Assembly: GCF_002207865.1 (NCBI RefSeq) | Contig: NZ_BDQM01000027.1 | Location: 1 to 50,186 of the forward strand | Length of the DNA: 50,186 nt | Origin: Colwellia marinimaniae | GTDB taxonomy: Bacteria > Pseudomonadota > Gammaproteobacteria > Enterobacterales > Alteromonadaceae | Direction of reading: 5' to 3' | Part shown: one piece after another, positions 5,700 through 15,118 of the stretch | Layout of the letters: every line of letters begins with the position of its first letter | How positions within the stretch are numbered: position 1 is the first letter of the stretch | Translations under genes and position numbers: made by a program | The notes under the pieces: model-generated | What the model was told of the DNA's origin: nothing | Seen by the model: the letters and a program-made list of their open reading frames with translations, nothing else | Database searches by the model: none

Positions 5700-7184
5700 A
5701 TGGTAGAAAATACAATAAAATTCCTGTTAAACAATAAGCTAGTAAATATTGAAAACCTAGATCCTAATACCACAGTTTTACAATACTTACGTGAAGAACA
5801 ATTTAAATCTGGCACAAAAGAAGGTTGTGCTTCAGGTGATTGTGGTGCTTGTACCGTAGTTCTAGCCGAGCTTGATACTGAGAATAGCGGGCAACTTAAA
5901 TATAAATCAATTAACTCATGCATCACCTTTGTCGGTAACTTACATGGCAAGCAATTAATTACCGTTGAAGACTTGAAAGACGGCGCTAAATTACATCATG
6001 CCCAACAAACTCTGGTTGATAACCACGGTTCACAATGTGGTTTTTGTACACCAGGTTTTGTTATGTCTTCCTTTGCTTTACATAAGCACAACAAGACGCC
6101 AAATCGGGCCGAGGTACTTGCAGCCTTAGCCGGTAATTTATGTCGTTGTACCGGTTACCGTTCAATTATTGCCGCTGCCATGACCTCGAGTGAAGCTGTT
6201 GCCGAAGATTCATTTGCTCAGCACTACCAAGAAACTGTGGCCGCACTGAGCGAATTAGAAAAATTACCAACACCTGCTTTAACGGGTAATGGTCATAATT
6301 TTATCGCGCCAAAAAATATCGATGAATTAGCCACTGCCTTAATCAATGAGCCTAAATCTACCTTAGTTGCTGGTGGTACCGATTTGGCACTTGCGGTTAC
6401 GCAAAATTTAGCAATAATCGATAAGCTTGTTTACCTTGGTAATGTGGCCGAATTAACCACTATCAAGGAAACAGACACTGAAATAATTATTGGTGCAGCA
6501 CTACCTTATAGTGACTTCATTGATACCTTACATCACTACTACCCTGAATTGGGTGAGATGATTGAACGTATTGGTGCTAAGCAAGTACGTAACACCGGAA
6601 CTTTAGGTGGTAATATTGGTAACGCTTCACCCATTGGTGATATGCCGCCAGCGCTGATTGCTTTAGGCGCGACCATGACACTCCATGTTAATGGTCAAGA
6701 GCGTACTATCCTAGTTGAAGACTATTTTGTTGATTACAAGAAAACCGTACTTAAAACCTCTGAATTTATTAAATCTATTCAAATTCCAAAACCTACCGCG
6801 GGCCAAACCTTAAAGATTTATAAGATTTCTAAGCGTATTGATGACGATATTTCTGCGGTATTAGCTGCATTTTTTATCGAACAAGAAGTCGATGGCAAGG
6901 GTCAGAAAATTATTAATATCCGTTTAGCTTTTGGTGGTATGGCGGCTATTCCTAAACGTGCACCTGCTGCTGAAGCTGTACTGCTAGGAAAGAGCTTATC
7001 TAAAGAATTAGTAGCGCAAGCAAAAGCAGCGTTAGCGACCGACTTCCAACCCATGTCTGATGTTCGTGCTTCGGATAAGTACCGCATGACAGTGGCGCAA
7101 AACCTTATTGAGAAATGCTATTTAGAGCTACAAAGCGCCAATGCAAGAGCAGTTATTGAAACACGAGTGGTAAATTATGCGTAG
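5700..7184 (+). CDS. xdhA: Xanthine dehydrogenase small subunit (2Fe-2S/FAD)
   Basis: 494 aa. It passes electrons from the molybdenum subunit through two [2Fe-2S] clusters to FAD and NAD+ during oxidation of hypoxanthine and xanthine to urate. First cluster ligands are C43, C48, C51 and C74. The second cluster uses C113-GF-C116 and C148-R-C150. The FAD-binding CoxM-like domain has GGTDLALAV near 225 and the QVRNTGTLGGNIGNASP loop. The length fits the bacterial XdhA class in which the 2Fe-2S and FAD domains are fused. GGAAAG lies before the ATG. It overlaps xdhB by 8 bases and heads the purine operon. Confidence 0.96.
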   Translation: MVENTIKFLLNNKLVNIENLDPNTTVLQYLREEQFKSGTKEGCASGDCGACTVVLAELDTENSGQLKYKSINSCITFVGNLHGKQLITVEDLKDGAKLHHAQQTLVDNHGSQCGFCTPGFVMSSFALHKHNKTPNRAEVLAALAGNLCRCTGYRSIIAAAMTSSEAVAEDSFAQHYQETVAALSELEKLPTPALTGNGHNFIAPKNIDELATALINEPKSTLVAGGTDLALAVTQNLAIIDKLVYLGNVAELTTIKETDTEIIIGAALPYSDFIDTLHHYYPELGEMIERIGAKQVRNTGTLGGNIGNASPIGDMPPALIALGATMTLHVNGQERTILVEDYFVDYKKTVLKTSEFIKSIQIPKPTAGQTLKIYKISKRIDDDISAVLAAFFIEQEVDGKGQKIINIRLAFGGMAAIPKRAPAAEAVLLGKSLSKELVAQAKAALATDFQPMSDVRASDKYRMTVAQNLIEKCYLELQSANARAVIETRVVNYA

Positions 7185-9591
7185 CCTTATTAATGTAGAA
7201 AAGTTTGCTGTAAAGAAAGCCGATACCCTAAAAATACAAAGCAATACCAATAAAAGCCTTATTGATGGACAAAAAAATGTTGGCTTAGGTGGCGTAGGTC
7301 GCTCGAAAAAGCATGATAGTGCTGATAAACACGTCGCCGGTGAAGCTATTTATGTTGATGACCGTCCATCACTGCGTGGTGAACTACATGCGGCAGTTGG
7401 GCAATCGGCTTATGCACATGCCAATATAATTTCTATGGACTTATCAGCGGTTAAAGCTGCGACAGGTGTTATCTCAGTCATTACTGTTGAAGATGTACCT
7501 GGACATACCGATATCGGTCCAGTATTTCCTGGTGACCCAGTACTTGCTATAGGTAAAGTTGAATTTATCGGACAGCCACTTTTTGCCGTGGCAGCAACAA
7601 GCTTCGATTTAGCCAGACGCGCAGTTAAATTAGCAAAAATTGACTATGAAGAACTTGAAGCGGTACTAACGGTAAAAGATGCGCTAGCAAAACAAAACTT
7701 TGTCCGGCCACCGTTTACCATGAAACGTGGCGACTCTGATGCGGCCATTAAGGGTGCTACCCATCAATTATCGGGTGAAATCAACGTTGGTGGTCAAGAG
7801 CATTTCTATTTAGAAGGTCAAGTATCAACCGCCGAGCCAACTGAAGATGGCGGCATGAATATTTTCACCTCGTCACAACATCCCAGTGAAGTACAAAAAT
7901 TAGTGGCTGAAGTTTTAGCTATTCCACTAAACAAAGTTTTAGTTGATATGCGCCGTATGGGTGGTGGTTTTGGTGGTAAAGAAACTCAAGCGGCTCAATG
8001 GGCTTGTATTGCGGCCTTACTTGCCAATGAAACTAAACGCCCAGTTAAATTTAAATTAGCTCGAATGGACGATATGATCATGACAGGTAAACGTCATCCA
8101 TTTGAAAATAATTACACCGTTGGTTTTGATGCTCAGGGTCAAATCAAAGGTATTAACATCGAAGTTAATGGTAATTGTGGTTACTCACCCGATTTATCAG
8201 ATGCCATTGTTGATAGAGCTATGTTCCACTCAGACAATGCTTACTACTTAGACCAAGCAACCATTACCGGTAATCGTTGTAAATTAAACACAGTGTCACA
8301 CACTGCTTATCGTGGTTTTGGTGGCCCTCAAGGCATGATGACCATTGAAATGATTATGGATGATATCGCCCGTCATCTTGGTAAAGATCCCTTAGAAATT
8401 CGTAAAATTAATTTATATGGTAAGGATGATCGTAACGTAACCCACTATCATCAGACCGTTGAGCATAACAATTTAAGCGAGATCATTGATTCGTTAGAGA
8501 CCAGCTCTGATTATCAAGCCCGTCGCCAAGCGATTACCGAGTTTAACGCCAATAACACTATATTAAAGAAAGGACTGTCATTAACGCCGGTTAAATTTGG
8601 TATTTCATTCACGGTACAGCATTTGAACCAAGCCGGTGCACTGGTTCATATTTACACCGACGGTACCATTCACTTAAGCCATGGCGGCACTGAAATGGGT
8701 CAAGGTTTGAATATTAAAGTGGCGCAAATTGTTGCCGAAGAATTTCAAGTTGATGTTGATACTATAGCCATATCTTCGGCCCGTACCGATAAGGTACCAA
8801 ACTCATCACCAACCGCAGCCTCTTCAGGTACTGACTTAAATGGTAAAGCGGCACAAGCGGCGGCTAAAACCATCAAACAACGTCTAATTGATTTTGCTTG
8901 TGAGAAATATCAAGTCGAAGCAGGACAAGTTCACTTTGAAAATAGTAATGTTATTGTTGGTGAACAAAGCTTTAGCTTTGCTGAATTTACACAACTTGCT
9001 TATATGGGCCGTGTTTCCTTATCGTCTACTGGTTTCTATAAAACCCCTAAAATTCATTTTGACCGTGCTACCGGTAAAGGGCGTCCGTTCTTCTATTACG
9101 CCACGGGTGCTGCGGTATCAGAAGTTATCATTGATACCTTAACCGGAGAATATAAAACCTTACGTACCGATATCTTACAAGATGTCGGTCACTCCATTAA
9201 CCCCGCTATTGATATTGGCCAAATTGAAGGCGCATTTATTCAAGGCATGGGCTGGTTAACCACGGAAGAATTAGTGTGGAATGAGCAAGGTCGGTTACTT
9301 TCTAACAACCCAGCGACCTACAAAATACCCGCAATTAATGATACCCCTGCAGATTTCAGAGTGGCATTAGTACCTGACGCACCAAATCGGGAACATACTA
9401 TCTACAATTCAAAAGCCGTAGGTGAACCACCATTTATGTTAGCTATTTCAGTTTGGGCCGCACTTAAAGATGCCATCTCAAGTATAAATGATTACAAAAC
9501 TAGCCCAGCACTCGATACCCCCGCAACACCAGAGCGCGTCTTGTTTGCTGTTGCAGCGGTTAAAGCACAAGCAGCTGCTGCGGCGAAGTAA
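7177..9591 (+). CDS. xdhB: Xanthine dehydrogenase molybdenum subunit
   Basis: 804 aa. This is the molybdopterin-binding catalytic subunit that hydroxylates hypoxanthine/xanthine to urate. Cofactor loops are GGGFGGKE (about 262-268), AYRGFGGPQG and GGTEMGQG. The catalytic Glu is E750 in VGEPP. About 40 extra residues precede the conserved GRSKKHDSA start. An in-frame later start is possible, but the 8-base overlap with xdhA favours the start given. Cytoplasmic heterotetramer with XdhA; needs XdhC for sulfurated cofactor insertion. Confidence 0.96.
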   Translation: MRSLINVEKFAVKKADTLKIQSNTNKSLIDGQKNVGLGGVGRSKKHDSADKHVAGEAIYVDDRPSLRGELHAAVGQSAYAHANIISMDLSAVKAATGVISVITVEDVPGHTDIGPVFPGDPVLAIGKVEFIGQPLFAVAATSFDLARRAVKLAKIDYEELEAVLTVKDALAKQNFVRPPFTMKRGDSDAAIKGATHQLSGEINVGGQEHFYLEGQVSTAEPTEDGGMNIFTSSQHPSEVQKLVAEVLAIPLNKVLVDMRRMGGGFGGKETQAAQWACIAALLANETKRPVKFKLARMDDMIMTGKRHPFENNYTVGFDAQGQIKGINIEVNGNCGYSPDLSDAIVDRAMFHSDNAYYLDQATITGNRCKLNTVSHTAYRGFGGPQGMMTIEMIMDDIARHLGKDPLEIRKINLYGKDDRNVTHYHQTVEHNNLSEIIDSLETSSDYQARRQAITEFNANNTILKKGLSLTPVKFGISFTVQHLNQAGALVHIYTDGTIHLSHGGTEMGQGLNIKVAQIVAEEFQVDVDTIAISSARTDKVPNSSPTAASSGTDLNGKAAQAAAKTIKQRLIDFACEKYQVEAGQVHFENSNVIVGEQSFSFAEFTQLAYMGRVSLSSTGFYKTPKIHFDRATGKGRPFFYYATGAAVSEVIIDTLTGEYKTLRTDILQDVGHSINPAIDIGQIEGAFIQGMGWLTTEELVWNEQGRLLSNNPATYKIPAINDTPADFRVALVPDAPNREHTIYNSKAVGEPPFMLAISVWAALKDAISSINDYKTSPALDTPATPERVLFAVAAVKAQAAAAAK

Positions 9592-9644
9592 TTCGCCCTG
9601 TGAACCTGTAATAGCTATAGCTAGGAATAAATAGGAATATCATC

Positions 9645-10541
9645 ATGAAAATAAATTGGACTGGTGCAGTACACCAACTAAACAAACAAGGCAAAGCCTA
9701 TGTTGTCGCGACAATTGTCGGGGTAACCGGTTCAACGCCGCGTAATAGTGGCACCAAAATGGTGATAACCAATGACGATATTTTTGACACTATTGGTGGT
9801 GGTCACCTTGAACATAAGGTGATTAAACATGCCCATCAACTGTTAACGTCCGGTGAGGCTTGTCAACAACTAGAACATTTTCAATTGGGTGCTCAACTAG
9901 GCCAATGTTGCGGTGGTGATGCCAGCGTATTATTTGAATGTTTTAGCGCCAGTGGTGCCAATATCATCTTATTTGGTGCCGGTCATGTTGGTAAAGCCCT
10001 TATCCCTATCTTAGCGGGTTTGCCTTGTAGTATTACTTGGGTGGATAACCGCGCGGAGCAGTTTCCTGATGATATCGATAGTTACGGCAATGTCACTGCT
10101 GTTATTAGTGAAAACCCGGCGGAAGAAGTGGCGGCTATGCCGACAAACAGCTACTACATAGTGATGACACACAACCATCAGCTTGATTTTGACATTAGTC
10201 ATAATATTTTAAAACGCGCTGATTTTAGTTATTTAGGTTTAATAGCCTCGGCTACCAAATGGCGTCGTTTTCAACAAAGGTTTCAACACCGAGATATCGA
10301 AAAGAGCTTAGTCGAAAAAATGAATTGCCCTATTGGCTTAGCACAAGTACAAGGGAAATTACCCATGGAAGTAGCGGTATCAGTGGCGGGTGAAATAATT
10401 GAGCTTTATCAAGCACAATTGACTGCCAATGCCATCGCCAACCCCAGCGCCAATAAACAAAAAAATGCCAAGCCTCAAAGCACTAAAAAAGGTATCGCTT
10501 GGCAAGAGCTGAAAAGTTTAATCAACGAAGAAGTTAACTAA
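9645..10541 (+). CDS. xdhC: Xanthine dehydrogenase accessory protein XdhC
   Basis: 298 aa. XdhC binds and protects the molybdenum cofactor, promotes its sulfuration and hands it to XdhB. The N-terminal XdhC/CoxI domain has VGVTGSTPR and DTIGGGHLE. A Rossmann domain follows with FGAGHVGKAL from residue 110. A basic Lys/Ser-rich stretch near the C-terminus (about 265-280) is not typical and may be a linker. AGGAAT precedes the ATG. The gap to xdhB is 53 bases, so it is in the same transcript. Confidence 0.94.
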   Translation: MKINWTGAVHQLNKQGKAYVVATIVGVTGSTPRNSGTKMVITNDDIFDTIGGGHLEHKVIKHAHQLLTSGEACQQLEHFQLGAQLGQCCGGDASVLFECFSASGANIILFGAGHVGKALIPILAGLPCSITWVDNRAEQFPDDIDSYGNVTAVISENPAEEVAAMPTNSYYIVMTHNHQLDFDISHNILKRADFSYLGLIASATKWRRFQQRFQHRDIEKSLVEKMNCPIGLAQVQGKLPMEVAVSVAGEIIELYQAQLTANAIANPSANKQKNAKPQSTKKGIAWQELKSLINEEVN

Positions 10542-10827
10542 TTAGCTCTTGCCAATCAGTTAGCAAAGAAAACTTAAAGACCATGGCTCTTCGATCAGTA
10601 ACCTCGAAGATACGCTACATGGATGTAGTTTATTAGACAATGCAGACGGTACAGGAAGTACCTTATACGGATAATGCAGGAGCAATTATCCTGAGCATAT
10701 TGTCCTGACGTTTATCATGAGCTTCTGAGTAAACTGCATAGAGATAAATAAAGATATGCTCGCACATATTTAGCAATAAAAACACATGCCACACGTTCAC
10801 GTTTATCAAATTTAGAGGAGAAGCAAG
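10542..10827. other. xdhC-allB gap with several small palindromes
   Basis: There is no gene. Short inverted repeats are crowded between 10590 and 10690: TTCGA/TCGAA, CTACATGGATGTAG, GGTAC/GTACC and GGATAAT/ATTATCC. They look like a REP/BIME-type cluster, or an RNA structure that could separate expression of xdhABC from the downstream genes. No U-tract follows, so it is not a clear terminator. Confidence 0.45.
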
Positions 10828-12195
10828 GTGTCCCATTTTGCCCTGCAAAGTAAAAAAGTAATTGTCCATGCTGGTGAAAAAAGCGAAATGATCGCGGCCT
10901 GCATCGAAATTAAAGATCAATTAATCCATGCCATTCACCCCTATGGCCAAGCCCTTACTTGTCCAATCACGGATGTCGGCGAGCAAGTGATCATGCCGGG
11001 TTTGGTCGACTCTCATGTGCATATCAATGAACCTGGCCGTACCGAGTGGGAAGGTTTTAATACCGCGACACAAGCTGCGGCAGCCGGTGGTATTACTACT
11101 TTAGTTGATATGCCACTTAACTGTATTCCGGTAACAACGACCAAAGCAGCCTTTGAAGAGAAGCTTGCCGCAGTGCATGACAAACTTTGGGTTGATTGTG
11201 GTTTTTGGGGTGGCGTTATTCCTAGCAATATCGATGACCTTGATGACTTACTTACCGCCGGTGTTTTAGGGGTTAAATCTTTCTTAATAGATTCAGGTAT
11301 TGCCGAGTTTCCACCGGTGGAAGCCAAGGACATGCTGGCGGCTATGCCTATCTTAGCCAAACATGATGTGCCTTACCTTATCCATGCCGAACTAGATTGT
11401 GGTGGTTTTCATGATGTTGAAATAACCAAAGAATATAACTCTTTCTTAGCGTCGCGGCCAAAAAGCTGGGAAAACGATGCTATCTCGTTAATGGTAGAGA
11501 TGGCGCGTGCATCTAAAAAAGCCGGTGATAACTGTAAAATTCACATTGTGCATTTATCTTCTGCTGAAGCCCTTGCAACGATTGCTCAAGCAAAAGCAGA
11601 AGGTTTACGCTTTAGCGCAGAGACTTGTCCACATTATTTAACGCTGGCGGCAGAAAACATTCCTGATGGCAAAACCTTGTTTAAATGTTGTCCACCTATT
11701 CGCGAAAATAAAAACAGAGAACATTTATGGCAGGCCGTTACCGATGGTCGTATTAGCTTTATCGTTTCAGATCATTCGCCTTGTACCCCGCAGTTAAAAC
11801 ATATTGATACCGGTGATATTGAAAAAGCTTGGGGCGGTATTTCAGCATTGCAATTTGGTTTACCCCTAATTTGGACTGAAGCCAAAGATCGTGGTTTCAC
11901 CCTAGTTGATTTAGCCCGTTTAATGTCGCACGAAACCGCTAAGTTTGCGGGTTTAGATAAAATAAAAGGCCAAATTTCAGTGGGTCATCATGCGGACATA
12001 TTGGTCTTTGATGACACAGCAAGTTTTGTTATCAGCAATGACATGATCAAACACAAACACAAAATTACCCCCTATGTCGGCCGCAAAGTAAATGGCCAAA
12101 TAATGCAAACCTTTGTTCGTGGCCAGCAAGTTTACTGTAATGACCAATTTATCAACACGCCTATTGGCAAGCCGTTACTTAAAGGTCAGCTGTAA
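10828..12195 (+). CDS. allB: Allantoinase
   Basis: 455 aa amidohydrolase that opens allantoin to allantoate. Metal ligands are H63 and H65 (DSHVHINEPGRTEWEGF), the carbamylated lysine K150 (GVKSFL), the HAE and HIVHLSS histidines, and the Asp in SDHSPC. The NEPGR context and length match AllB-type allantoinases rather than dihydroorotase or hydantoinase. The start is GTG with GAGGAG upstream. Neighbours (allantoicase, UraD, UraH) confirm the pathway. Confidence 0.95.
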   Translation: MSHFALQSKKVIVHAGEKSEMIAACIEIKDQLIHAIHPYGQALTCPITDVGEQVIMPGLVDSHVHINEPGRTEWEGFNTATQAAAAGGITTLVDMPLNCIPVTTTKAAFEEKLAAVHDKLWVDCGFWGGVIPSNIDDLDDLLTAGVLGVKSFLIDSGIAEFPPVEAKDMLAAMPILAKHDVPYLIHAELDCGGFHDVEITKEYNSFLASRPKSWENDAISLMVEMARASKKAGDNCKIHIVHLSSAEALATIAQAKAEGLRFSAETCPHYLTLAAENIPDGKTLFKCCPPIRENKNREHLWQAVTDGRISFIVSDHSPCTPQLKHIDTGDIEKAWGGISALQFGLPLIWTEAKDRGFTLVDLARLMSHETAKFAGLDKIKGQISVGHHADILVFDDTASFVISNDMIKHKHKITPYVGRKVNGQIMQTFVRGQQVYCNDQFINTPIGKPLLKGQL

Positions 12196-12322
12196 GCTGC
12201 TATCGCCAATGGCGAGAACAAACAAATAACTAAGAAAAATAATTAAAAAAACAAGAAGTCACGCACCTTTGCTACGCCGATAACCAGGCTGAGCAAACCT
12301 AGCGTTTACAGGAGATAAAGTA

Positions 12323-13390
12323 ATGATTGAAGATTGGTTAGCACAAAATAAATTATCGGCAGAAGATGCGACTTTAGAACAAAAATTAAAAAATCAATAT
12401 GTTGATTTAGCCAGCGAACGTGTTGGTGGCGAAACATTGTCTTGTAGTGATGATTTTTTTGCCGAAATGGAAAACTTATTAAAAGTAGGTCGTGGTATTT
12501 TTATCGAAGATAAGTTTACTGAACGTGGTAAATGGATGGACGGTTGGGAATCACGCAGAAGTTATGGCCGTAATAATGGTCGTGATTCTGACTGGTGTAT
12601 TATCCGCTTAGGCATCAGTGGTGTTATTCGCGCCTTTGATATCGACACTAACTACTTCCGTGGTAACGCGCCAGAGAAAGTTTCGGTAGAAGCCTGTGTG
12701 AGTGAAGTTCAACCAAATGAAGATACGGTTTGGCAGACTATTTTGACCGCTACCGACGTTAAAGCCCATAGCCAAAACCTGTTTGTGCTCGACTCTGAAA
12801 AAAAGCTCAATAATACTGCTTTTACCCATGTGCGTTTAACCATGTTTCCTGATGGTGGTATTGCCCGTTTCCGTGTTTATGGTGAAGCAGAGGTAAACTG
12901 GAATGACTTTGTTGACGGTGAACTCATTGATTTAGCGTCGATTAAAAACGGAGCAAAAGCGTTATTAGTCAGCGATATGTTTTTCAGTGATAAAAACAAC
13001 CTAATCATGCCTGGCCGTGGCGCCAACATGGGTGATGGTTGGGAAACTAAACGTCGTCGTGATCCCGGTCCAGATTGGTCAATTGTTAAACTTGCCGCTA
13101 CCGGTACAGTAAATAAAGTCATCATAGATACTTGTCATTTTAAAGGTAACTTCCCTGATACCTTTATGCTTGAAGGTTGTATCAGTGATAGCGATGATTT
13201 CACCGCAGGCGCAGCACCGGTAACGTGGACCGAAATTATTCCAAGCACTAAATTATATGCTCATAGGGAACATCTATTCACTAAAGAGATCGTAGTGGCA
13301 AAAGATCAGCCTTTCACTCACGTACGTTTAAGTATCTTCCCTGATGGTGGTATTTCTCGCATGCGTGTTTTTGGTAAGCGCCAAGGTTAG
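12323..13390 (+). CDS. alc: Allantoicase
   Basis: 355 aa. It hydrolyses allantoate to (S)-ureidoglycolate and urea. Two homologous jelly-roll repeats are visible. Each carries GRG-type loops (GKWMDGWESRR/GDGWETKRR), a DW..(I)(V/I)(R/K)L strand and HVRL(T/S)(M/I)FPDGG(I) near its end. Having an allantoicase means ureidoglycine is not an intermediate here and one urea is released at this step. AGGAGA lies before the ATG. Confidence 0.95.
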   Translation: MIEDWLAQNKLSAEDATLEQKLKNQYVDLASERVGGETLSCSDDFFAEMENLLKVGRGIFIEDKFTERGKWMDGWESRRSYGRNNGRDSDWCIIRLGISGVIRAFDIDTNYFRGNAPEKVSVEACVSEVQPNEDTVWQTILTATDVKAHSQNLFVLDSEKKLNNTAFTHVRLTMFPDGGIARFRVYGEAEVNWNDFVDGELIDLASIKNGAKALLVSDMFFSDKNNLIMPGRGANMGDGWETKRRRDPGPDWSIVKLAATGTVNKVIIDTCHFKGNFPDTFMLEGCISDSDDFTAGAAPVTWTEIIPSTKLYAHREHLFTKEIVVAKDQPFTHVRLSIFPDGGISRMRVFGKRQG

Positions 13391-13481
13391 TTAACAAAAA
13401 CTAGGGTTAAGCTTTGAACTCCTTAGCCCGAGCTGCAATTGATTAACGGTATTTACTAGAAAGCGATTAAAGGAAACGAAA

Positions 13482-13988
13482 ATGTTATTAAACGATTTAA
13501 ACCAATTACCAGTAGCAGATGCTAAGCACATGTTTATGCAATGTTGTACTGCAAGTACTTGGGTAAACAACATGGTTGCGGCTCGCCCCTTTGCTAATAC
13601 GCCAGCGATAAAAAAAGCTGCTGATGATGCTTGGTTAGGTTTAACTGAGCAAGATTATTTTGAAGCTTTTGAAGGTCATCCAAAAATTGGTGATGTCAGT
13701 AGTCTGCGTGCTAAGTATGCCAATACCAAAGAATTAGCCGGTAACGAGCAAGGTTTAGTGAAAGAAGCTAACGACGCTGTGCTGGACGTGCTGGCGCAAG
13801 GTAATACTGATTACCAAGCAAAATTCGGCTTTATCTTTATTGTGTGTGCAACGGGTAAAAGTGCTAAACAAATGTCTGATTTGTTGCAAGCACGCCTGCC
13901 AAATAACAGAGCTCAAGAGCTTGTTAATGCCGCTGAAGAGCAAAGAAAAATATTTCAACTACGCATTACTAAAGCCTTCGGAAAATAA
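13482..13988 (+). CDS. uraD: OHCU decarboxylase
   Basis: 168 aa. It decarboxylates 2-oxo-4-hydroxy-4-carboxy-5-ureidoimidazoline to (S)-allantoin. The catalytic His is H66 in GHPKIGDVSSLR. The FGFIFIVCATGKSA strand and the C-terminal RITK motif are typical of the family. AAAGGAAA lies before the ATG. It acts after PuuD and UraH to guarantee the S stereoisomer used by allantoinase. It sits 77 bases upstream of uraH. Confidence 0.95.
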   Translation: MLLNDLNQLPVADAKHMFMQCCTASTWVNNMVAARPFANTPAIKKAADDAWLGLTEQDYFEAFEGHPKIGDVSSLRAKYANTKELAGNEQGLVKEANDAVLDVLAQGNTDYQAKFGFIFIVCATGKSAKQMSDLLQARLPNNRAQELVNAAEEQRKIFQLRITKAFGK

Positions 13989-14065
13989 TTAGCTGAAGGC
14001 TAAGCCACTAAACCCGTTAATAAAAGTTTTAGGCTATTTATTTTAAGGATTTTTAAGGAAAGAAT

Positions 14066-14407
14066 ATGAGTCAAATTACTACCCACATATTGGATACTAC
14101 CCGTGGTTTACCTGCACAAAATGTACCTATTACTTTGTTTGCTCAAGACGGCGAAAGCTGGCAAGAGATAAACGGCGGAGTTACCAACGCTGACGGTCGT
14201 TTACCGGGTTTATTAGCTGCTGATGAAAAATTACCAGCAGGTGTTTACCGCATGCATTTTGCCACCGCGGTATATTTTAAAGCGAATAACGAAACAGGGT
14301 TTTACCCCTACGTTGATATCGTTTTTGAAATAGATGCCAGCGGCACTCATTATCATATTCCATTATTGCTAACCGCCTATGGTTACTCTACTTACCGTGG
14401 TAGCTAA
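14066..14407 (+). CDS. uraH: 5-hydroxyisourate hydrolase (transthyretin-like)
   Basis: 113 aa. It hydrolyses 5-hydroxyisourate, the product of urate oxidase, to OHCU. Signature residues are H7 (TTHILD), R45 (ADGR), the HYHIPLL histidines and the C-terminal YRGS that distinguishes the enzyme from vertebrate transthyretin. There is no signal peptide, so it is cytoplasmic. AAGGAA precedes the ATG. It is in order with uraD and allA in the operon. Confidence 0.96.
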   Translation: MSQITTHILDTTRGLPAQNVPITLFAQDGESWQEINGGVTNADGRLPGLLAADEKLPAGVYRMHFATAVYFKANNETGFYPYVDIVFEIDASGTHYHIPLLLTAYGYSTYRGS

Positions 14408-14492
14408 TTTCTATTTAACCAATAGATAACAACAGTTTCACGCCAGTAGAAAAATATTAACCGCTAACATTACCAGTAACAGAGAGATTAAG

Positions 14493-15002
14493 ATGACCAG
14501 TAAAATCATTAATGTTATACCCCAAGAATTAACGGCAGCAAACTTTGCCGCTTTTGGGGATGTTATTTCAGTGTCCGAAAGTGCTGAACATTTCGCCATT
14601 AATGATGGCCACACCATGCGTTATCATAATCTTGCTGACGTTGACGTTGCTGAGCAAGCGGGTAAAACCTTACTTAATATTTTTCGTTCCACCCCGCTGG
14701 CTTTTCCTTTACCCGTCAAAATGATGGAACGCCATCCTTTAGGCAGTCAAGCATTTATCCCTATGGGCAATCATCCTTATGTGGTTGTCGTTGCACCAAA
14801 GGGTGAGCTTGATACTGCTGCTATTAAAGTATTTTTAGCCCGCTCAGACCAGGGGGTAAATTACCATAAAGGTACTTGGCATCACTTTTGTTTAGCACTT
14901 AATGAGGTCAGTGATTTCCTCGTGGTTGATCGCGGCGGCGAAGGCGATAACTGCGATGTAGAAAAGCTCGACGGCTCGCTCGTTATCACCCTTGCAGAAT
15001 AA
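14493..15002 (+). CDS. allA: Ureidoglycolate lyase
   Basis: 169 aa. It splits (S)-ureidoglycolate to glyoxylate and urea, the step that links purine breakdown to the glyoxylate genes in this window. The family features are FAAFGDVI near the start, FRSTP and MMERHPLGSQAFIPM. The metal-site region is NYHKGTWHHFCLAL, followed by DFLVVDRGGEGDNCD. GAGAGA lies before the ATG. The length is typical. Confidence 0.95.
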   Translation: MTSKIINVIPQELTAANFAAFGDVISVSESAEHFAINDGHTMRYHNLADVDVAEQAGKTLLNIFRSTPLAFPLPVKMMERHPLGSQAFIPMGNHPYVVVVAPKGELDTAAIKVFLARSDQGVNYHKGTWHHFCLALNEVSDFLVVDRGGEGDNCDVEKLDGSLVITLAE

Positions 15003-15118
15003 TCAAAAATTTGATTCAAATTGATGAATCGAATGATAAACAATCAATTAATTTAGTGCAGCTAGTATAAATAGCAGCACAAATACATAGCAATAACATA
15101 AGTAATAGGTTTACCAAT

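Noticed and set aside
5636..5950. 104-codon minus-strand frame over the xdhA start
   Set aside because: It lies over the well-supported xdhA N-terminus and promoter and has no protein-like features.
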